Assembly: GCA_024644515.1 (NCBI GenBank)
Contig: JAHEHN010000029.1
Coordinates: forward strand, 1-46,622
Length of the DNA: 46,622 bases
Source: Gammaproteobacteria bacterium
GTDB taxonomy: Bacteria; Pseudomonadota; Gammaproteobacteria; Pseudomonadales; Pseudohongiellaceae
Direction of reading: 5' to 3'
Made by a program: the position numbers and the translations under genes. The notes beneath the pieces were generated by a model, which saw nothing but the letters and a program-made list of their open reading frames with translations, had not been told where the DNA came from and did no database searches. The number at the start of each line of letters is the position of its first letter. The first letter of the stretch is position 1. Below, piece by piece: positions 1 through 9,156 of the stretch.

Positions 1-289
1 CGGCGTTTTCCAGAACCTCACAGAACTGGTGATCTCTCCATTTTTAACTCTGTCTTGCAGGGATTTTGAAAATTGCATGCTGACTTGGTTCTTTGGAATA
101 ATCTGTTGTTGAGCGGCAAAGGAGTATACCTGAAGAGCTATTAAATCTCGTCAGCAGGATCAAAGCGGAGACTTTAAAAGTCATTTTCTTTGCAAATTCC
201 AGGCTGGTATTGGCGTTTAAAGGTCATATAATGCTTTAGTTTGTTAATTTTTACATGGTCTATTTATAGATTGTGCTGGGGGGGGGATC
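1..289. other. Leading stretch without a recognisable gene
   Basis: I see no supportable coding region here. The stretch is AT-rich towards its right end and finishes in a run of nine G (278-286) three bases before the ATG of the next gene. It probably holds the promoter and 5' UTR of that gene, but no clear -35/-10 pair stands out. Confidence 0.5.
278..286 (+). repeat. G9 homopolymer at the ribosome-binding position
   Basis: Nine consecutive G lie three bases upstream of the ATG at 290. The tract could act as an over-long Shine-Dalgarno sequence and is a candidate slippage site. Similar tracts precede other genes in this window. Confidence 0.7.
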
Positions 290-1387
290 ATGAAAATTAA
301 AATCACTTTTTTTGCCAGTCTTTTACTGGCAGCCTTGACTACATCCTGGCCGGCTTCCGGTCATCACAGTTTTGGTGCCGAGTTTACAGAAGAGCCGGGA
401 GAAATCTCGGGCGTGGTAACACGTGCCAGTTACAGGAATCCACATCCACGTTACCAGGTGGAAGTCACCAATGCCGACGGCTCGAAAGAAACCTGGGAGT
501 TACAGGCAGCAGCAGTCACCGGTTTGCGCAATGCTGGCTGGGATAGGGATTTTGTCCAGGTAGGTGATGTAGTTACCGTGCGGGGTTCCTTGGGAAGAAA
601 TGGCTCGAAAAAACTTTTTATCCGCGGACTTACCAAGGCCAATGGAGACACTTATCCCCAGCGTTCAACTGCTACAACTGATCGCAATAGTGTTAATGCC
701 ACCTATGGGAAAAATTACGGCTATGCCAAGCTGAATCCGGATGCTCCGTTTGATATTAGCGGACCATGGCGCAACTCCTATCGTTTTCAGGTAACGGTTA
801 ATGACCTGGAGCCAAAACCAACACCCTTCACACCTGAAGCAGCGGAAATTTACGCCAGTACGGTTCATTATGATGATTATTCCCTGCGCTGTGTAGCTCC
901 AGCATTACCAAGAATTTTTGGTGCTCCTTACGACATGGATATTGTTGATGCGGGTTCCCATTACCAGTTCGTTTATATAGAACACAATACGCCGCGCCGA
1001 ATTTACATGGATGGCCGCCAGGTTCCGGAAAATTACCCGGACCGTCCCATGGGATATTCAGTGGGACACTGGGAAGGTGAAGAGCTGGTGATAGAAACTA
1101 CCAATCTGGCCGAGGGCTTCTGGCTCGATGGGTCCGGTCTGCCCATGTCTGGTGGTGACGGTACCCGTATTGTTGAGCGTTACACCATGGCGGATGACCA
1201 GCTTTCCATGGCAAGAGTCATGACGATATATGATGATTATTATACTGAGCCTTTGGTTCGCAGACGCTGGTCAGCCCGGGATGACAACCTGTTAATTGTT
1301 GAGCATGACAGTTGTGATCCTTCCAGTTATTACTCGGATATTCTCGAGGATGGTTCGCTGGAAAGTCGACTCGACGAACTGCTGTAG
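290..1387 (+). CDS. Exported two-domain protein: DUF6152 + SVGHWE-type domain
   Basis: This 365-residue protein has an N-terminal signal peptide (about residues 1-24) ending in PASG, followed directly by HHSFGAEF. Residues ~25-120 match the DUF6152 pattern: His-His at the mature N-terminus, a Gly-Val strand, then the NPHP motif around residue 51. Residues ~155-345 form a second domain with RIYMDGR and YSVGHWEGEELVIETTN, which recurs in three other genes of this window. Cysteines occur before the PRIFG segment and near the C-terminus (HDSC), as in the paralogues, so a disulfide is plausible. The protein is expected in the periplasm or at the cell surface. Its function is unknown. The ATG follows a G9 tract that may serve as ribosome binding site. 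A terminator follows closely, so it looks monocistronic. Confidence 0.85.
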   Translation: MKIKITFFASLLLAALTTSWPASGHHSFGAEFTEEPGEISGVVTRASYRNPHPRYQVEVTNADGSKETWELQAAAVTGLRNAGWDRDFVQVGDVVTVRGSLGRNGSKKLFIRGLTKANGDTYPQRSTATTDRNSVNATYGKNYGYAKLNPDAPFDISGPWRNSYRFQVTVNDLEPKPTPFTPEAAEIYASTVHYDDYSLRCVAPALPRIFGAPYDMDIVDAGSHYQFVYIEHNTPRRIYMDGRQVPENYPDRPMGYSVGHWEGEELVIETTNLAEGFWLDGSGLPMSGGDGTRIVERYTMADDQLSMARVMTIYDDYYTEPLVRRRWSARDDNLLIVEHDSCDPSSYYSDILEDGSLESRLDELL

Positions 1388-1392
1388 CAATG

Positions 1393-1427
1393 AAAACCCG
1401 GATCAGGAAGTTCTGCTCCGGGTTTTT
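1393..1427 (+). terminator. Rho-independent terminator after the DUF6152 fusion gene
   Basis: AAAACCCGGA pairs with TCCGGGTTTT, with an inner CAG/CTG extension, and is followed by a T run. It begins five bases after the stop codon at 1387. Confidence 0.9.
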
Positions 1428-1582
1428 ATAAAATTTCCCCCGTCCTCTGATTGATTGTGCAAATACTGTGGAATATAGGTATTTTTTACAGTATTTTTCC
1501 CTATGAACACTCTCAAATGACGGTAATGTCCTCGACTACCTTATAATTCTCTTCTTGTTAAAACGTGTTTCTGGATCCACTA

Positions 1583-3886
1583 ATGCAGTTGTTTTCTTTT
1601 CGCCACTTTCTTGCCAGTTTTTTCAGACGCAGCCTGATCCGACCAGTCCTCCTTTCAATATTTGCGCTGATCACCTTATTTCCGTTATCCGTCACTGCAC
1701 AGCTAACAGCCGGAAGTGATGGCGGAAAAACCATCGTGATTCCCAAGCTGGATGCCGAGGTCCGAATTGATGGTGTGCTCGATGATGATGCCTGGTCACA
1801 AGCACTGTTAATTGATGACTTTCATCAGTATGAACCTGTTGAATATGCAGAACCTTCCCAGAAAACCGAAGTGTGGATTTTTTACACCAGCGATGCGCTT
1901 TATATAGCCAGCCGTTTTTGGGAAACCGATCCCGATCTGATCAGTGCCAATATTCTGCGTCAGGGCCAGAGCCTTCAGGCCGATGATCTGCTTGCGGTAA
2001 TTCTTGATCCATACCTGGATCGTCGCAACGGATATCGCTTTGAGGTCAATGCCAATGGCGTACGTTGGGAAGGGTTATTTCAGAACATTACGAATATAGA
2101 AAGTAGTTGGGACGGCATCTGGCAAACCAATGCCACACGTGATGAAACTGGCTGGTACAGTGAAATGCGCATTCCGTTCCAGACCATTTCTTTTAATCCT
2201 GATTCTGATTCCTGGGGAATAAATTTTCGTCGCGCGATTCGCCGTAGTAACGAAAGTATAGGTTGGGTCTCACGTAATCGAACTATCAACCCCAGTATTG
2301 CCGGCACCATTACCGGCCTCGAAGGGCTTGAACAGGGAAAGGGGCTTGATATCGTGCCCTCCATGGTGCTCAGGCAGGATCGGGTGATCGGGCCAGCCGG
2401 GTTCACTGAAGAAAATTTTGAGCCTCAGCTTGATGTGTTTTACAAAGTTACTCCGCAGTTGAATGCCGCATTGACTTTGAATACCGACTTCTCTGCCGCT
2501 GAAGTTGATTCCAGACAAGTCAATCTGACACGCTTCAGTCTTTTCTTTCCGGAGAGGCGTGACTTTTTTATCCGTGATTCCGATATTTTTGAATTTGGCC
2601 AAATCGGTACCGGCGGTTTTAATCAGGGTGCCGGTAGTGGTAACCCTGCGGTTCCCAATGCCGCTGCGCAAAATGCACGGCCTTTTTTCTCACGACGCAT
2701 AGGCCTGAGTACATCCGGAGCCCCTGTGGACATCAATGCCGGGGCGAAACTTAGCGGGCGGGTAGGAGACTGGAATGTTGGAACTCTTATCATCAGCCAG
2801 GGCGAGGATGAAAACAGTGGTGTTGAGGCATCCGAAATTTTTGTGGGCCGGGCCGCCCTGAACGTATTGCAGGAATCCCAGCTTGGTGTCCTGGCTACCA
2901 GCGGTGACCCCCAGTCCAATCTTGATAATAATCTTATTGGTGTGGATTTTCGCTATCGTAATTCCCGCCTTCCTGGTGGCAGGGTGCTCCAGGGGGTAGC
3001 CTTTTACCAGAAATCTGACACCGAAGGTAAGACCGGAGATGATGCCTCCTATGGATTTGGTATAAGTTATCCGAATAACCAGGGCTGGCGTGGCGGTTAT
3101 GATTACAAGCGGGTCGAGAAAAATTTTGACCCGGCAGTAGGGTTTGTAGCCCTGACTGATATGGAAGACCATGCTCTGAATTTTGGCTATCGGCATTTCT
3201 TTCGGCCCGGCGGCTATATGCGTTCTTTTTATGCCGGATGGGATGCATACGAATCACGGGATCTTACTGATGGTGAGGTGATTTCCTCGAATATGGGGTT
3301 ACGCCTTACGACGAATAATAATTCAGGTGAAAGCGCCTTTGCCCGCATCATGAAAAGTCGGGAAGTGTTGCGGACCAATTTCACTATTAATCGAGCATCC
3401 GACGGTAGTCGCGTGATTGTCATTCCTGCAGGGGATTATTCCTTTGATGAATATCTGCTGGGTCTGCAGATAGGAAACCAACGTGCTGTATCCGGGCGCA
3501 TAAGTACTCGTTTTGGCGATTATTATAGCGGCACGCGCTGGCAGCGCGGTGCCGGTCTGAACTGGCGTCCTACGCGCAATTACGATATCGGCGTGAATTA
3601 CACCGAGACTGAAATCAATTTACCTGAGGGTGATTTTACGGTGCGCTTGTTTACACTGGATACCAAGATTGCGTTCAGCTCCAGATTATCCTGGAGCAAT
3701 TTAGTCCAGTATGACAATGTATCGGAAGTGATGGGGTTTAATTCACGCCTGAACTGGATTCCTGAAGCTGGACGTCAGGCATTTCTTGTTTTTAATTACG
3801 GTCTTGCTGATCTGGACAAGGATAATACCTTTCAGTCTACGGGGTCAGATTTGTCACTTAAATTTAATTACACCTTCAGATTTTAA
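1583..3886 (+). CDS. DUF5916 outer-membrane protein with CBM9-like N-terminal domain
   Basis: The protein is about 767 residues long and starts with a long signal peptide ending in SVTAQ. The next ~200 residues resemble a carbohydrate-binding family 9-like domain: IDGVLDDDAWSQA, YTSDALYIASRF and the GYRFEVNANGVRWEG segment. The remaining ~500 residues have the alternating pattern of a beta-barrel and match DUF5916, including the conserved FFPERRDFF motif. It ends in Phe (YTFRF), the usual C-terminal signal for outer-membrane insertion. Family members are outer-membrane proteins of unknown ligand; binding of a polysaccharide or peptide is inference. A paralogue lies at 22243-24468. I chose the ATG at 1583; an in-frame GTG at 1565 is possible and neither has a strong ribosome binding site. 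Confidence 0.88.
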   Translation: MQLFSFRHFLASFFRRSLIRPVLLSIFALITLFPLSVTAQLTAGSDGGKTIVIPKLDAEVRIDGVLDDDAWSQALLIDDFHQYEPVEYAEPSQKTEVWIFYTSDALYIASRFWETDPDLISANILRQGQSLQADDLLAVILDPYLDRRNGYRFEVNANGVRWEGLFQNITNIESSWDGIWQTNATRDETGWYSEMRIPFQTISFNPDSDSWGINFRRAIRRSNESIGWVSRNRTINPSIAGTITGLEGLEQGKGLDIVPSMVLRQDRVIGPAGFTEENFEPQLDVFYKVTPQLNAALTLNTDFSAAEVDSRQVNLTRFSLFFPERRDFFIRDSDIFEFGQIGTGGFNQGAGSGNPAVPNAAAQNARPFFSRRIGLSTSGAPVDINAGAKLSGRVGDWNVGTLIISQGEDENSGVEASEIFVGRAALNVLQESQLGVLATSGDPQSNLDNNLIGVDFRYRNSRLPGGRVLQGVAFYQKSDTEGKTGDDASYGFGISYPNNQGWRGGYDYKRVEKNFDPAVGFVALTDMEDHALNFGYRHFFRPGGYMRSFYAGWDAYESRDLTDGEVISSNMGLRLTTNNNSGESAFARIMKSREVLRTNFTINRASDGSRVIVIPAGDYSFDEYLLGLQIGNQRAVSGRISTRFGDYYSGTRWQRGAGLNWRPTRNYDIGVNYTETEINLPEGDFTVRLFTLDTKIAFSSRLSWSNLVQYDNVSEVMGFNSRLNWIPEAGRQAFLVFNYGLADLDKDNTFQSTGSDLSLKFNYTFRF

Positions 3887-4187
3887 AAGCAGGAAAAGCT
3901 GCAAGCAGTCTTGCTGGTTAAATTTCCAGCGGCTAAGGCTTGTTTTTTGTCCTGATACCCATTGTCCAGCGATCGACCAGGCATTAAATTTTTTGCGTCT
4001 GGAATGTCTCTTATTTTAATTAGCGTGGGAGTGGTTTATATTTGGACCAGCTACTGCATTCAGACCGTACTATTATTGTCTGATCTTCCTTGCAAACAGG
4101 CATGAAATTTATATGCACACCAACCTGATATTCACCAGGATTTTCAATTTTCGCTCTCCCTACAGGCGGGGGGGGCAAGCATATTCC
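3887..4187. other. Intergenic stretch with a G8 tract
   Basis: No gene is supported here if the DUF4159 start is 4188. Apart from the G8 run at 4168-4175, I see only short imperfect hairpins and no convincing terminator after the barrel gene. Confidence 0.5.
4168..4175 (+). repeat. G8 homopolymer upstream of the DUF4159 start
   Basis: Eight consecutive G end 12 bases before the ATG at 4188. If the upstream ATG at 4113 were used, a length change here would shift the frame of the N-terminal extension. Confidence 0.65.
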
Positions 4188-4988
4188 ATGATAGCGCTAT
4201 TGATTATCTTTAGCCTTTTGGCTGGTCAATTCGCTTTAGCTCAGGGCTCCATGACAGTGAATCCGGGTCTTTCCGGCAATACTCAGGCAGACCGTGATGG
4301 TTCGGAGTTCCAGTTTGCCAGACTTCAGTACAACGGAAATAATCTGGGAGGTCGGGGAGGTTGGGGACGTGGATCATGGACTACTGACTGGCCTGAGGCG
4401 GAACACTTCCTGACAGAAGGTATTTCCAGATTAACCAATGTAGATGTTACCCAGGTGGCCCTTTACAACGGAGAAGGTGGTGAGCGCATTAATCTCGCCG
4501 ATGATGCCATTTTTGACTATCCCTGGCTTTATGCTGTGGAAGTTGGGCGCTGGGCTTTTAATGCCCTGGAAGCGGACAAATTGCGCGAATACCTTTTACG
4601 CGGTGGGTTTCTGATGGTTGATGATTTTCATGGCAGCTATGAATGGAGCCAGTTTGAAATAGGCATGAAACAGGTTTTCCCGAACCGTCCGATCAGGGAT
4701 ATTCCTGATAATGATGAAGTGTTTCATGTTCTGTATGATCTGGATTCTAAAATTCAGATTCCCGGACTGGGCGCTTTTTACCGTGGTGTGACCTATGAAC
4801 AGGATGGGTACGATCCTCACTGGCGGGGGATTTATGATGATCATGGCAGGCTGGTAGTTGCCATTAACCATAATATGGACCTTGGTGATGCCTGGGAGCA
4901 TGCTGATACACCCGGCTATCCTGAACCCATGACAGCATTGGCTTATCGCTTTGCCGTTAACTACGTTATTTATTCGATGACCCACTAA
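4188..4988 (+). CDS. DUF4159 domain exported protein
   Basis: The signal peptide (MIALLIIFSLLAG, ending ALAQ) sets the start at 4188. An in-frame ATG at 4113 would add 25 residues that do not look like a signal sequence. The mature part matches DUF4159: WTTDWPEAEHF, a 'LREYLLRGGFLMVDDFHG' segment typical of the family, and a C-terminal half rich in aromatic residues ending near NYVIYSMTH. DUF4159 proteins have a glutamine-amidotransferase-like fold and often sit near MoxR/DUF58 gene clusters. None of those partners is seen here, so this copy stands alone. It is expected in the periplasm and its function is unknown. Confidence 0.88.
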   Translation: MIALLIIFSLLAGQFALAQGSMTVNPGLSGNTQADRDGSEFQFARLQYNGNNLGGRGGWGRGSWTTDWPEAEHFLTEGISRLTNVDVTQVALYNGEGGERINLADDAIFDYPWLYAVEVGRWAFNALEADKLREYLLRGGFLMVDDFHGSYEWSQFEIGMKQVFPNRPIRDIPDNDEVFHVLYDLDSKIQIPGLGAFYRGVTYEQDGYDPHWRGIYDDHGRLVVAINHNMDLGDAWEHADTPGYPEPMTALAYRFAVNYVIYSMTH

Positions 4989-5016
4989 AGAGAAAGTTTT
5001 TTGAACTTATCCCTCT

Positions 5017-5093
5017 CTATCTTCAAACTATCTTCAAACTATCTTCAAACTATCTTCAAACTATCTTCAAACTATCTTCAAACTATTTTTCAA
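5017..5093. repeat. 11-bp tandem repeat, six perfect copies plus one degenerate
   Basis: The unit CTATCTTCAAA is repeated head to tail six times (5017-5082), followed by a diverged seventh copy (5083-5093, CTATTTTTCAA). It starts 29 bases after the DUF4159 stop and ends about 70 bases before the dipeptidase start. The unit length is close to one helical turn, so the short A-tracts are in phase and the DNA is probably curved. Confidence 0.95.
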
Positions 5094-5164
5094 GCTGTAG
5101 ATTCTAACTCCTGATGATTGAATTATAAGCAATATTTCCAATACGCCAGAAACTTCCAACCAAT

Positions 5165-6277
5165 ATGGTTTTTACTATGACAAGATTATTTTCTTTTTCC
5201 CTAATTATTTTTTCTTCACTTGTGTCATTAAGCGTTAAAGGGGCAAGTGAGGCGGATTTGATAGCCCGTGCCCGAGCTATTCATGACAATGTAATGGCCC
5301 TGGATACCCATGTCGATATCCCTCTGAATTTTGCTACCAGTGAACATGACCCGGCAAACGCCGAAGCCCAGGTGACACTGGACGCCATGCATAGCGGTGG
5401 TCTGGATGCTGCCTTTTTTATTGTTTATGTGGGGCAGCAGGAAAGAACAGAAGAAAACTATCGTAAAGCCAGAGCGGATGCCGTGGCAAAATTTGATGCC
5501 ATCCATCGCATGACAGAATATATGTACCCTGATCAGATAGGACTGGCTGATACTGCGGCAGAAGTCAGAGCTTTATCTGCACAGGGTAAGCTGGTTGCCC
5601 TGATCGGAATAGAAAATGGTTTTGCCATGGGCCAGGATTTGTCCCTGCTGGAGGGTTACCGCGAGCGCGGTGCCCGTTATATGACCCTGGTACACAATGG
5701 ACATAATGACATTGGTGACTCAGCTCAACCGCGACCGCAGTTTGGTGACATGGATACGGAGCATGGTGGGCTGAGCGAATTTGGCTATGAAGTGGTCGAT
5801 GAATTAAATCGCCTGGGTATATTGGTAGATATTAGCCATGTCAGCCGACAGACCATGCTCGATGCAACGAGTGCGTCGAAAGCCCCGGTTATTGCCTCCC
5901 ATTCAAGCGTTACTGCGCTGACTGATCATCCGAGAAACATGAATGATGAGCAGATGCTGGCCTTGAAAGACAATGGCGGTGTAATGCAGATAGTCGCTTT
6001 TAACCCCTATGTCAGGGAGGGCGGAGATGCCACGCTGGAATTATTTGTTGATCATATTGATTATGCAGTCGATTTGATCGGCATAGACCATGTGGGAATT
6101 TCATCTGACTTTGGCGGCGGTGGAGGTATTTCCGGTTGGAGCAATGCCACTGAAACCTTCAATGTCACTCTGGAACTGGTCAGACGTGGCTATTCAGAGG
6201 ACAGTATTCGCAAAATCTGGGGCGGTAATGTCCTGCGTATCCTTGAAGAAGCAGAGCGCGTGGCCCAAAGCTACTGA
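5165..6277 (+). CDS. Membrane dipeptidase, peptidase family M19
   Basis: The product is 370 residues long with an N-terminal signal sequence (about residues 1-26). It matches the zinc-dependent M19 renal-dipeptidase family. Visible motifs include DTHVDIP (metal-binding HxD), LIGIENGFAMG (bridging Glu), LVHNGHND, VDISHVS and PVIASHSS, in the usual order, and a late GIDHVGISSDFGGG segment. The enzyme should hydrolyse dipeptides, perhaps including D-residues, in the periplasm. Length is normal for the family. The ATG at 5165 has no obvious ribosome binding site and a second ATG lies at 5177. The 11-bp repeat array lies in its upstream region. Confidence 0.93.
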   Translation: MVFTMTRLFSFSLIIFSSLVSLSVKGASEADLIARARAIHDNVMALDTHVDIPLNFATSEHDPANAEAQVTLDAMHSGGLDAAFFIVYVGQQERTEENYRKARADAVAKFDAIHRMTEYMYPDQIGLADTAAEVRALSAQGKLVALIGIENGFAMGQDLSLLEGYRERGARYMTLVHNGHNDIGDSAQPRPQFGDMDTEHGGLSEFGYEVVDELNRLGILVDISHVSRQTMLDATSASKAPVIASHSSVTALTDHPRNMNDEQMLALKDNGGVMQIVAFNPYVREGGDATLELFVDHIDYAVDLIGIDHVGISSDFGGGGGISGWSNATETFNVTLELVRRGYSEDSIRKIWGGNVLRILEEAERVAQSY

Positions 6278-6414
6278 TAAAACACAAGTGCGGTCCGGCC
6301 TGCACGGACTTTGCCAAAGGGGGCGTAGGTGCACGAATAACTAAGGGCGCGCCTATGTTGTTGTGCTTTTCTCCTCAAATCATTGATTCTGATCATGATA
6401 TTTTTTACTCCGGC

Positions 6415-6442
6415 TTGACATAACGCCCCACAATCCCATAAA
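6415..6442 (+). promoter_or_regulatory. Sigma70-type promoter of the ilvI leader
   Basis: A perfect -35 TTGACA (6415-6420) is followed after 16 bases by CATAAA (6437-6442). It is the only clear promoter between the dipeptidase and ilvI. The expected start of transcription is near 6449. Confidence 0.55.
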
Positions 6443-6660
6443 GTGCCGCACTTGGTGGACGGGCTGACAGGTGATCCCTTGTTCAGTCGCCAGGACCAAT
6501 CGATCCTAAATGGATGTTGGTTGACCCCCAGAGATCAGCTTCAACTGAGCAACTAAACTTGGAACGGGTTTAGAAAAGGTTAAGCTTCCCGGCACCTATC
6601 TTGTGCTGGGCCTCTAAAGGTTCAACCAGAGCCTGGCTTTTAAAAAAGGATGCAGGAACC

Positions 6661-6681
6661 ATGTTGCAAGAGACAAGCTGT
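6661..6681 (-). repeat. Heptamer repeat, three units, in the ilv leader
   Basis: Read on the minus strand, the units are ACAGCTT, GTCTCTT and GCAACAT. GTCTCTT recurs exactly in the array at 45135-45162 and GCAACAT in the array at 9020-9067, so this belongs to the same repeat family. Confidence 0.6.
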
Positions 6682-6793
6682 TAAACAGCAGTTTCGTGCT
6701 TTGCGTTTTCTGTAACCGCGCGTTTGATTAATATTTTTTGAACTTGAGATTCCCTCACAATGCAGGGGAATTAATTATTTAGAGGACTTAACT

Positions 6794-8521
6794 GTGGAAA
6801 TGCTCTCCGGTGGAGACATGCTGATTCGTGCCTTGCACGATGAAGGTGTTGATTTGATTTTCGGGTACCCAGGTGGCGCCGCCTTGCACATCTATGATGC
6901 GATTTTTAATCAGGACAAGGTGGAGCACATCCTGGTGCGACATGAACAGGCAGCCACTCATGCTGCCGATGGTTATGCCAGATCAACTGGCAAACCCGGT
7001 GTCGTGCTCGTCACTTCCGGTCCGGGAGCTACCAATGCCATTACCGGTATTGCGACAGCCTATATGGATTCCATTCCCATGGTAGTTATTTCCGGTCAGG
7101 TTACGCGAGACTCCATCGGCTCGGATGCGTTTCAGGAAACTGACATGATTGGTGTATCCCGTCCCATCGTGAAACACAGCTTTATGGTGCAGAATGCTGA
7201 AGATATTCCTGCCATCGTGAAACAGGCTTTTCATATTGCCACCACTGGCAGGCCGGGTCCTGTTGTTATTGATATTCCCAAGGATGTCACAGACCCTGGT
7301 GAGACCTTTCCCTATGCATACCCGGAAAGCATCAAGATCCGCTCCTATGCGCCACCTACAAAGGGTCATTCCGGACAAATAAAAAAGGCTGTAGAAATAC
7401 TGATGAGCGCCAGAAGGCCGGTTCTTTATACCGGTGGCGGCGTTGTTCTGGGTGATGGTTCCGAATTACTGACGCAACTGGCAAGAGCCCTTGGTTTTCC
7501 GATTACCAATACACTGATGGGACTGGGTGCTTACCCCGCAACGGACCCACAGTTTCTTGGCATGCTGGGAATGCATGGTACCTATGAGGCCAATATGGCC
7601 ATGAGTGAGGCAGATGTTATTCTTGCAGTTGGCGCACGCTTTGATGACCGTGTGACAAACTCCGATGTCTCCAAGTTCTGTCCGAATGCGACGATTCTCC
7701 ATGTGGACATTGACCCGGCTTCCATTTCCAAAACAGTGACAGCCCATGTCCCCATTGTGGGTCCGGTGGTTCCTGTTCTTGAAGAAATGCTGGAGCAGGT
7801 GAAGGCGTCAAAAATCAAGATTGATGCAGAAGCTCTGGCGGCATGGTGGAAGAAAATTGATCACTGGCGTGAGCGTGACTCCCTTGGCGTCACACCTGCA
7901 GAGGGAGAAATGATCAAACCACAGCAGGTCATTCAGGCACTTTACAAAGTGACCAATGGTGAGGCTTATGTCACTTCTGATGTGGGACAGCATCAGATGT
8001 TTGCTGCCCAGTATTATCACTTTGATCTGCCCAGGCGCTGGATCAACTCCGGAGGTCTGGGCACCATGGGATTCGGACTACCCGCTGCCATGGGTGTGCA
8101 GCTGGCTTTTCCGGATGCCATTGTCGCCTGCGTTACCGGTGAAGGCAGTATTCAAATGAATATCCAGGAACTGGCTACCTGTAAACAATGTGCCTTGCCA
8201 ATAAAAATCGTTAATCTCAATAACGAAGCACTGGGCATGGTAAAACAGTGGCAGGATATGCAATACAGTGGTCGTTATTCGCAAAGCACCTATGCCGATT
8301 CACTACCTGATTTTGTTGCCCTGGCCGAGGCCTATGGACATGTCGGTATTCGTATCGAAAAAATGAGTGAGCTGGAAAGCAAAATGAAGGAAGCCTTCGC
8401 CATGAAAGACAAGTTGGTCTTCATTGATGTGGCTGTGGATCCAAATGAGCATGTTTACCCCATGGCTATCAGGAACGGTGCAATGAGTGAAATGTTTTTA
8501 AGCAAGACAGAGAGGACTTAA
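6794..8521 (+). CDS. ilvI: Acetolactate synthase, large (catalytic) subunit
   Basis: This 575-residue thiamine-diphosphate enzyme condenses two pyruvates to acetolactate, or pyruvate with 2-oxobutyrate, the first common step of valine, leucine and isoleucine synthesis. Visible motifs are [13 protein letters not shown], the catalytic Glu in [16 protein letters not shown] (E51), the [15 protein letters not shown] segment and the ThDP/Mg motif starting GEGSIQMN (G449-E450-G451), with NNEALGMV at its end. The GTG start at 6794 has AGAGGA seven bases upstream. Length is normal. ilvH follows after one base, so the two subunits are co-transcribed and probably translationally coupled. Regulation probably acts through the long leader upstream. 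Confidence 0.97.
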   Translation: MEMLSGGDMLIRALHDEGVDLIFGYPGGAALHIYDAIFNQDKVEHILVRHEQAATHAADGYARSTGKPGVVLVTSGPGATNAITGIATAYMDSIPMVVISGQVTRDSIGSDAFQETDMIGVSRPIVKHSFMVQNAEDIPAIVKQAFHIATTGRPGPVVIDIPKDVTDPGETFPYAYPESIKIRSYAPPTKGHSGQIKKAVEILMSARRPVLYTGGGVVLGDGSELLTQLARALGFPITNTLMGLGAYPATDPQFLGMLGMHGTYEANMAMSEADVILAVGARFDDRVTNSDVSKFCPNATILHVDIDPASISKTVTAHVPIVGPVVPVLEEMLEQVKASKIKIDAEALAAWWKKIDHWRERDSLGVTPAEGEMIKPQQVIQALYKVTNGEAYVTSDVGQHQMFAAQYYHFDLPRRWINSGGLGTMGFGLPAAMGVQLAFPDAIVACVTGEGSIQMNIQELATCKQCALPIKIVNLNNEALGMVKQWQDMQYSGRYSQSTYADSLPDFVALAEAYGHVGIRIEKMSELESKMKEAFAMKDKLVFIDVAVDPNEHVYPMAIRNGAMSEMFLSKTERT

Positions 8522-8522
8522 G

Positions 8523-9014
8523 ATGAGACGCATTATATCTATTCTTATGGAAAACCAGCCTGGTGCCTTGTCACGGGTGGTAGGTCTTTTCTCGCAACGC
8601 AGCTATAACATTAATTCCCTGACAGTTGCACCCACAGATGATCCTACGCTATCGCGGCTGACCGTCACTACCATTGGTGATGACCGCAAGATAGAGCAAA
8701 TTATCAAACACCTGAACAAGGTGGTGGATGTGGCAAAACTGGTTGATCTGACTGAGGGCAGTCACATTGAGCGCGAGCTTATGCTGATCAAGGTCAAGGC
8801 AACCGGTGCCCAGCGTGCTGAAGTAAAACGGGTAGCGGATATCTTTCGAGGCGATGTGGTCGATATAACACCGACCATGTATACGATTCAGCTTACCGGT
8901 ACAGAAGAAAAACTGGACGGCTTCATTCAGGCTCTGGCAGGAACCACTATTCTGGAAGTGGCTCGCACCGGAGTGTCGGGTGTTGCTCGCGGTGAGAAAA
9001 TACTTAGCCTTTGA
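8523..9014 (+). CDS. ilvH: Acetolactate synthase, small (regulatory) subunit
   Basis: The product is 163 residues with an N-terminal ACT domain (MRRIISILMENQPGALSRVV, then the NINSLTVAPT segment) and the IlvH-type C-terminal domain. It binds valine, confers feedback inhibition and stabilises the large subunit. The ATG is one base after the ilvI stop and has the same AGAGGACTTA upstream context as ilvI. A bidirectional terminator and heptamer repeats separate it from the convergent ilvC. Confidence 0.97.
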   Translation: MRRIISILMENQPGALSRVVGLFSQRSYNINSLTVAPTDDPTLSRLTVTTIGDDRKIEQIIKHLNKVVDVAKLVDLTEGSHIERELMLIKVKATGAQRAEVKRVADIFRGDVVDITPTMYTIQLTGTEEKLDGFIQALAGTTILEVARTGVSGVARGEKILSL

Positions 9015-9019
9015 ATATA

Positions 9020-9067
9020 GTTACAAGTCGCATGTTGCAAGTGGCAAGATGTGAAACTGGCGACTTG
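9020..9067 (-). repeat. Heptamer-periodic repeat arm between ilvH and the terminator
   Basis: Read on the minus strand, this arm contains ACATCTT, GCCACTT, GCAACAT and GCGACTT in a seven-base period, then GTAAC. It begins six bases after the ilvH stop. Part of it (GTTACAAGTC) is the reverse complement of GACTTGTAAC at 9134-9143, so the two arms can pair around the terminator. Confidence 0.75.
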
Positions 9068-9080
9068 TTTTCTTAAGAAC

Positions 9081-9110
9081 AAAAAAAACCAGGCAATGCC
9101 TGGTTTTTTT
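9081..9110. terminator. Bidirectional terminator between convergent ilvH and ilvC
   Basis: ACCAGGC-AAT-GCCTGGT is flanked by A8 on the left and T7 on the right, so it can end transcription of both ilvH (+) and ilvC (-). Confidence 0.93.
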
Positions 9111-9152
9111 GAGACTTCAGACTTGAGACTTGAGACTTGTAACTTGCGACTG
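9111..9152 (+). repeat. Heptamer tandem array GNNACTT, six units
   Basis: The units are GAGACTT, CAGACTT, GAGACTT, GAGACTT, GTAACTT and GCGACTG, exactly seven bases each, starting immediately after the terminator T run. The array ends four bases before the ilvC stop. Confidence 0.9.
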
Positions 9153-9156
9153 ATTA

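Larger units (their letters stand above)
6278..6793 (+). other. 516-base stretch: promoter and long structured ilvI leader
   Basis: No protein gene is supported. A sigma70-like promoter lies at 6415-6442, which gives a leader of roughly 345 bases before ilvI. The leader contains several hairpins: AAGTG/CACTT near the start, CCAA..ATCC/GGAT..TTGG (about 6500-6525), CTAAAC/GTTTAG (about 6553-6573), CCCGGCAC/GTGCTGGG (about 6590-6610) and CCAG/CTGG followed by CTTTT (6626-6641). It ends with heptamer repeats. No leader peptide rich in Leu, Ile or Val follows the promoter. Confidence 0.55.

Noticed and set aside
2080-3423. Long minus-strand frames opposite the first DUF5916 gene
   Set aside because: They are antisense to a well-supported gene, overlap each other and show no family motifs.
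5017-5093. CRISPR-like array
   Set aside because: The 11-bp units are contiguous with no spacers and no cas genes are present; it is a simple tandem repeat.
6355-6423. Possible ilv leader peptide with several Leu and Ile codons
   Set aside because: The short ORF overlaps the -35 element of the likely promoter and lacks a terminator/antiterminator pair right after it, so I do not call it.
6443-6793. 6S RNA, RNase P RNA or tmRNA in the ilv upstream region
   Set aside because: None of the conserved sequences of these RNAs could be recognised; I list it only as a structured leader.
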